DNA of 64,000 nt from Siphonodentalium dalli (Eukaryota > Mollusca > Scaphopoda > Gadilida > Siphonodentaliidae). Location: contig CP136063.1 of assembly GCA_032622095.1 (NCBI GenBank), forward strand, positions 143,919,950-143,983,949, in the 5' to 3' direction. Positions 57,682 to 64,000 of the stretch are shown here, piece by piece (positions within the stretch are counted from its first letter, which is position 1; every line of letters starts with the position of its first letter). A model generated the notes under the pieces. That model did no database searches. It saw nothing but the letters and a program-made list of their open reading frames with translations, and was not told the origin of the DNA. Made by a program: the position numbers and the translations under genes.

Positions 57682-57754
57682 CAGATAACCTGAAAACGGT
57701 GCAGCCATACCCGCTATCCTCCCGAAACAGGAAGCTATTCCGATACCTGTATTT
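57682..57754 (-). CDS. SLC22-type transporter, penultimate exon
   Basis: A 73-base exon between acceptor GTAATTGCAG and donor TATCTG|GTAAAG. With two bases from the previous exon it reads 'R-NTGIGIASCFGRIAGMAA', then 'PFSGYL'. This is the 'RN.G.G..S...R.G....P' segment that begins the eleventh helix region in SLC22 proteins. Both phases agree with the neighbouring exons. Confidence 0.92.
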
Positions 57755-60700
57755 CTGCAATTACAAATTGAAATTGTTCACGATACGTGTATATACAATA
57801 ACACTTAATGGCTGAGGTATGATGTTGTTCACCAGCGAACTATATTTATATAATGTCCTCCCAATATTACACGCTTTGGTACACATATTTCAGTCCACTA
57901 GAGTGGCATTAGTTGTCGAATTGATTCATCCAAATGATAGGGTAACTCATGTTTTGTTTTGTTTAATTTATTCTGCGTAAGTTAACCAAATAAACTAACT
58001 AACTAAAATGAGGACAGGAACAACAATATATGAAGATACGATATAGTTTTAAATGATTTATACCATATTTGCTTAGGGTATTGTGTATATATCTGCTATG
58101 CCAAGATGCCTGTTAGTATGTGGTCTACCACACATAGAGGTGTGACTGTCCAATAATGGGATAATTGTATTTTGTATTTGTAATGTACGTGTAATTATTA
58201 CAGATGTTGACGTATTTGTATTGTATTTGTAATCATTACTTATAGGAGCTAAACTATCTTATTTGTAACCAGCTACTTTGAAATTTGAGAGTATTTTCAA
58301 TTAACTTTTGATTACATCTTGCCAACGTAGTCTACATTATTTTTTCGCATAAACGTTGAGATGAAACTCATCGTCCAATAACAGATATATGAAGGACCAA
58401 TGGACAAAATGGGTATATGGTGTATTGTTGCTGATAAAGAAAAAACCTGAAAAAAGGCGCCGTCATTTGAAGATGGTGTTTTTCTTAGAAATTAACATAT
58501 TTATGTGGAACCACAATCCCAGAAAACAATGTATATTTGTATTGCATCATTAAAACACAAGAAGTGTTCTCGTACAGACATCTGATATCCCTATATCTGA
58601 CTCTAGTATCACATGGATGTATCGTTTTACTAATAGTCATCTGGAACAGGTATGCACTTGTATTTGGTCATGGAGAAATTAGCTGGCTTCAGACAACATG
58701 TACTGATTAAACATTGACACTGAATAACATGACGGGGATTACAATATAGCAATGTTAAGTGGTGGTATGCTATATCATAACATCGGTTATAATGGTCTTA
58801 ATTTAACAACCAACAAAATGTACATATTTATCTCTCAATTGATTGTAAAGTAATGTGTACATATTAATATATATATAACTAGAATATGATTATGGTTATA
58901 TATAATTAACATCATGAAAGACCTATGTAGTTTGTATTATGCATATGCATGCTTTAGACTGTATGTGAACAGGCTTTGTCAGACAATAATGAAAGATTAC
59001 AAGAATACTGGTTATATATACTACTAGCAGGGTTACCCGGCGTTGCCTATGTAAAAGCGACGTGAAACCCTCTGATGTGGACATTTGGTGTGAACAGAGG
59101 ATACTCTTGTTCAAAGTGTTACACATATTCTCATAAATTGTATATCCAAATGACATCAGAAAAAGTCATTATTATACATGGATTATAAGTAGTGGATCAT
59201 CTTGTCAGAGTGATTGTCATTTTGTTTATCGCGATTAATTCGTCCAACCAATAGAGAAGTATTTATTTACAACTGTGCGTACTCATTTGTCATTGTCATT
59301 TGTTTTAATCGTACAGTCGACGTGGTTTGAATTGCCTTTCTTAAATATTTGTATTGGCATCACAACATGAACATCAATAAACACATTATTTGGCAAACAT
59401 AAACAGACTAATTGTATTACAATATATGAGCCATTCTAACATGCCATCTCCTGACGGTTCAAGTTCCTCATTTTGCAAGAACTACGTTTAATGCTTTATT
59501 CTCTGTATCTAGCTCACTATATGAATGCCCTGATTACAGCCCCATATATGTATGACAGTTGAGAAATTATAATAGTTCACGTCACCATTTGTCGAGGTTG
59601 TGAAACTTGAACGCCAAAAACTTCTTAGAACGAATTAGGGAGATTATTATATATATATATATAACTTTCATGGATATCGGCGACTAAAACATTATCAATG
59701 TTAGTGCCTCTCCTGTATGTATCGCTTTCACAAACGGCACCAAATGTGGCGTCTTTAACCCACATGATTTGATTCCTGGTATCACTGGAGACGAACGTGA
59801 ATTACATTGGTGGAAATTAGTGCTATACATATTTATATCAGCTTTGGTGGCCCTCCTCCAGTCATGACTTGAACGGCGCCAGTTTTGATATAGTCAAACC
59901 ACGTCCATTAGACTCCTGATATCGTGGAGATGATTATGATTATGATTATGTATTAGTTTGGTAGTAATCAGCAACTAATACAAATCTTATCAAATTTAGT
60001 GCCCCCCAAATCTCGCCAATGGCGTCTTTAAATTTCACGATTAGATTCCGCGTATCATGGAGAAGAATATTTATTAATGGTAATTAGAATATTTATCAAT
60101 GGAAATCAACGCTAAAAATAATTATATATCAATTTGATGCCACTCTCCCCCTTCCGTGCACCCCTGACTCGAACGGCGCCAAATCATGGAGATGTTTATG
60201 TATAAGTTTGGTGGAAAATTCATAATTTTTGCTGTCCTCACCATTTTCTGTATGCCCCTCTTTAGAACATTTTTTATCAGGACTATTGTCTTCATCGTAA
60301 AAAGTTATTACACCTGTTAGACCCCGTTGGTGCTATCTAGATTGTCCCCCGTGGAGTTATGTAGAGCACATACAGACCTTATAAAATATAGGCACCAAAT
60401 ATGGAATCTTTAAACCACGCGATTTTATTCCTCGTTATCATTGGAGAAGAACGTGCATACATTTAAAGGTACGGTTGGCCTTGGCGGTGGGTATGCTGTG
60501 AAAATATTTCCACCCGTCAAAAACCGCCACAAACAGAAAGAACAACAAAATGTAGACAGACTTTGTCCGTATAAAAATAACAAATATCGCATAAACAGTA
60601 TGTTATTGTCATATTTTTGACCATTGTTATGTAAACAAAAGCATAAAAAGTAACTTTTCTGGTGTTTGTTTATATTATGATGGTAAACATAAAGAGCGTT

Positions 60701-62031
60701 CTTTGTGGGTGAATTCCTGATATGGAACGAATAAAGAGCGTTTATGCCATTTGTGTGTGATTAGCCAGCAGCATTGTGTTGTCTTCTGTAACACAGTCAG
60801 GCTCTTGCTTAGGTAAAATATAGTAAATCTTTATGATAACATGGTGTTTACGCGATGGTCATGGTATATATGAACGAAACTGTATGCCTTTTAATGTTTT
60901 TTCTGTTCACGGTGATTGGAACAAATATGAATATTTTCGACAACTAAGGCCTCACGTGCCTTTAACATAAATCGGTGCTAAACATTTTCATCAGTTTTGA
61001 TGACCCTCCCATGCCTAACACTGACTCAAGCGGTGCCAATTTTTACATCTTAAAACCACATAAATAGACTCAATGTGAAAATGACTATATATAAACTGGG
61101 TGGCAACCGGCCAATTAAGTGCCCACACCTCCCATCCAAAAAAAATTTGGCATCTTAAATCACACGATTAGATTCCTTGTGTCATGGAGAAAAATGTGTA
61201 TCAATTTGGTGGAGAAATCAGCGCTAAAAATATGGTTTTATCAGTTTTTGTGTCCCTCTCCCGTGTCTCCTCGCCATGCACCCCTCACTCTAACGGTGTC
61301 ACCTTTGACATCTTTAAACCACACCATTAGATTCCTCATATCATGGAGAAGAATGTTTATCAATTTGTTTTAAATCGGCGGTAAAAATATTGTGGTGCCA
61401 GTCGCTCCGTCAGTGCACCCCCGACTCGAATGAGGCCACTGTTCACAGCTTTAAGCCACGCTATTAGACTCCTCATATAATGTACATACTTATGCATTAC
61501 TTTTGTGGTAATCGGCGACTAAACAAATTCTTATAAATATTAGCCCCCCCCCCCAATCTCTCACCCAAACGGCACCAAGTTGGCGTCTTTAGATCACACG
61601 ATAGGATTCATTGTATCATGGAGAAGAAAATGTATCAATTTGGTAGAAATCGGCGCTAAAAATATTGTTATCAATTGGTGCCCCTCCCCATGCATTCCGT
61701 GCACTCCTGACTCGAGCGGCACCACTTTTGGCATCTTGAAAACACCATTTGATTCATCGTATATGGGGTATACCATGGGGATGATTCTTTATAGATTTGA
61801 TGGAAATCGGCGACAAAAAAAAATGTGCTGCCCCTCCCCATTTGTTTTGCCCTGGTCAGCATCACAAAATAAATTTTAACCGGCACCATTATCTTTCTCG
61901 TAAAAAGTTACCCTGTTAGACCCTTTGGTTCCATCAAGATGGTCCCCGTTGAATTCCTATATAACACAGATAGATATAAATTCGCAAATATAGATATATA
62001 GACACAATGTCATAGCAGACGATTGACATAC
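57755..62031. other. 4.3-kb intron of the SLC22-type gene
   Basis: No exon found. Its right two-thirds is the tandem array listed at 59030-61990. The left part (57.8-59.0 kb) shows no structure beyond A/T-rich sequence. Confidence 0.65.
59030..61990. repeat. Intronic array of degenerate 130-160-bp units
   Basis: At least nine units share 'CACG.GATTAGATTCCTCGTA', 'TCATGGAGAAGAATGTTTAT', 'CAATTTGGTGGAAATCGGCG', 'TAAAAATATTGTTATCA' and 'TGCACCCCTGACTCGAACGG'. The 'TAGATTCC' anchor occurs near 59768, 59909, 60041, 60423, 61165, 61326, 61463, 61602 and 61749. The region opens with 'GCAGGGTTACCCGGCGTTGC' near 59029, a word familiar from dispersed invertebrate repeats. An unrelated stretch (about 60465-60960) interrupts the array. 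Confidence 0.8.
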
Positions 62032-62152
62032 CTGAGATTTGTCGGGAATATTTCCTGTGTGAACACATACAATGTTGCAAACGATGCCGTAATGCTGAGC
62101 TTTCCGGCCAACTCAAACGCCAGGATTGCTAGTGGAGCTTTATCGGTAATGT
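62032..62152 (-). CDS. SLC22-type transporter, internal exon (tenth helix region)
   Basis: A 121-base exon between acceptor TTTCTTTTGCAG and donor CTCAG|GTATGT. Read with one base from upstream it gives '.ITDKAPLAILAFELAGKLS', then 'ITASFATLYVFTQEIFPTNL'. The 'GK..ITASFA..Y.FT.E.FPT..R' block is the hallmark of SLC22 carriers. The donor leaves two bases, completing Arg with the first base of the next exon. Confidence 0.93.
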
Positions 62153-63973
62153 CTGCAAAAGAAATATACGATAGGTCACGCAATTTCTTATGGTTGTAAC
62201 GAAATGCGGAATATCAGGAAATACAATTATAAGTTCCAAATTATTGAATGATCATACTGATATTGCGAGTGGTATATTTCGTTTATGGGAACACTTTTTG
62301 AAATTGCAGCTGGGTATAGATGCTATGCCGACTGTTGTAAATATCCCTAGCTATTGATTAAATCATCATGGTTTCTGTCGAAAAGGCGATAACATTCCAC
62401 ACTGTCAGCTGAATTGACAGGATAAATAGCCAATTGTGAAGGAATAAGATTGTTCTCTGTATAACTTTTATTCATCTCTAACATCATGTGGTAAGCAGCA
62501 AGTATGGGTAACAATACATAATGGTGAATCATTGGGATGCCATGAAAGGAAGTCGTCGCTTATTAAATAGCGAGCCGATGTTGGCATCTGCCATATATGT
62601 CTGAAGAGCCAGAACTAATTAAAGAGTAGATTAATGCTTGGTTTATATATACGCTAATGACTTATAGCGGTCATTAGTATCTTCCATTGTCTGTCCTAAC
62701 CGATGGGTGAACTGAAGTTGTTACATAAGACTTTCTCTTTGTGGCTAGCCTTTGCAAAACTCGCTACTACTGGTAAGGTCGCGCCAGAAGGTCAGACCCT
62801 GTGGAATGTTTTGGGGCAGCTAGAGTTCAGATTATATTCCCTTCTTCCCATTGATAAGTTTAGATAGATATATTGGTATGTACCATCACGTCCCTTGAAT
62901 ACGATAAGGGATAGGGTGCGTTACTCTACACAATGTCACATACTCCATTATATAATACTACATACTTCCACTGCAGCTACAATATTTTGGCAGCCCACCG
63001 ACAATATATGACGTCGGGTTCTCCTATCCCCTATTCATTTGAAACATATAATCTAACAGGCTTCCCATTCAGTTGCTCACTTGGACTAAGAGAAACTTAT
63101 CTATAAAGTTCTCAGAACAGAGCTGTTTCACTCCTACGTGTATTCGTACACGTATAACAGGTCAGACTTAGGAGGTTATTTTCCAATAATAATATCTTGT
63201 GCATTATAAAGAAGTGTTGTCGTTGAGAACTTCCGTTATAGCACATTACGAGATTCATAATCAGAATTTTCTCTGGTGGAGCTATAGGTTACAAACAACT
63301 AATTATTTTCCGTATACGACAGTTTTAACTATAAGTACCGCGGCGATGAGTTAATCGTGTTTGAACTTCAAATGGTCAATTTCACTTAGGACGTCACCCA
63401 ATACATCAGTCGTTGACAACAATCGCGCCCTTTTCGGTATATTTTAAACGATAATCTTGAATTTCATCAGTATTAAATTACTCACACCCCTTCAATAACT
63501 TCTGGACCACTAAACATAAATGATCGCCACATTTACGTAGGCTATGATTTTCTTTTTCCACTCAGGGAATTTTCCCTCAAAGGTAATCAACCAATCAGCA
63601 ACCAGAATTTTATTTTGTGATGACTCCAGCCTCCACAAATTAAAGAATATATAATGAGTTGATTGTAACCAGTCTAGAGGCCGATACCATATGCCCATCA
63701 TTCTCATTATTTCTTTTAATGCGTATTTAATTCATTTGAAGTTTGAAGTATTCTATATAATAAAAGGCCCTGGAAATATTATTTGATAGTCTAATTATGT
63801 TCGAAATTTTCGTTCAAACGGCTGTACTCTAGATCTGAGTTTCTGGTCACGTGCCTTTGAAGCAGCGGACTAACCGTCTGCTGCTTTTATTTACTGTGCC
63901 ATGATTATATAAGCCACAAGACTTCAGTACATTCTTCAATCTCGATTATTGACCTTATTGATCTTAAACTTAC
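62153..63973. other. Intron of the SLC22-type gene
   Basis: Bounded by the exons at 62152 and 63974 with matching phase 1. Short frames at 62347-62532 and 63510-63707 have no splice support. Confidence 0.5.
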
Positions 63974-64000
63974 CACCGGACACTTTCAGAATTGTCGATA
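63974..64000 (-). CDS. SLC22-type transporter, partial exon running off the right edge
   Basis: A strong donor, TCCGGTG|GTAAGTTT, lies at 63974/63973 on the minus strand. The frame left in phase 1 reads 'STILKVSG', and the split codon with the exon at 62152 is GAC (Asp). The phase agrees and the position, just before the tenth helix, fits a loop after the ninth helix of an SLC22 protein. Only 27 bases are in the window, so the call rests on the donor and phase. Confidence 0.55.

Noticed and set aside
62704-62880. A short plus-strand ATG frame with a GTAAGG inside
   Set aside because: It lies inside an intron of the SLC22-type gene on the opposite strand, has no partner exon and is too short to judge.

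Overview
This is animal nuclear DNA: AT-rich (about 36-38% G+C by eye), with short exons bounded by GT/AG junctions, long introns, LINE retrotransposons of two clades, a hAT element with a target-site duplication, a broken Crypton-type recombinase gene, many foldback elements and several satellite-like arrays. There are no bacterial operons or ribosome sites. The repeat content suggests a marine invertebrate (mollusc, brachiopod, hemichordate or echinoderm grade); I cannot narrow it further.

Layout. 0-6.7 kb: degenerate repeats, a foldback MITE, a 1.4-kb hAT element (2870-4283) and, beside it on the minus strand, a DUF3504/Crypton-type tyrosine-recombinase pseudogene with two inactive-looking introns. 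6.7-10.5 kb: a frameshifted CR1-like LINE on the minus strand. 10.5-23.8 kb: mostly non-coding, with foldback elements, one likely terminal exon of a minus-strand gene (13953-14056), and islands built from short self-complementary words (15.2, 20.5 and 21.5-22.7 kb). 23.9-38.9 kb: a plus-strand gene of at least six exons whose splice phases all agree. Its tail carries eight Arg-Arg-x-Ser motifs. A nested L1/Tx1-like LINE (29.4-36.6 kb, minus) sits in its largest intron and is itself interrupted by a 453-bp element. 38.9-46.3 kb: paired dispersed repeats, foldbacks, a 129-bp tandem repeat, a palindrome-centred minisatellite and a degenerate 300-bp array. 46.35-53.03 kb: a 6.7-kb inverted duplication, with arms carrying clusters of ATGGCGGC-type motifs and remnants of coding exons. 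53.5-55.4 kb: a 54-bp satellite. 55.7-64.0 kb: the 3' half of a minus-strand SLC22-type organic ion transporter gene that runs off the right edge; one of its introns holds a 130-160-bp tandem array.

Only two genes look alive: the SLC22-type transporter, whose family is clear, and the Arg-Arg-x-Ser gene, whose family I do not recognise. The rest is mobile or repetitive. The most unusual signals are the plus-strand phosphosite-repeat gene, the large inverted duplication with its motif clusters, and the recurring islands of perfect short palindromes.
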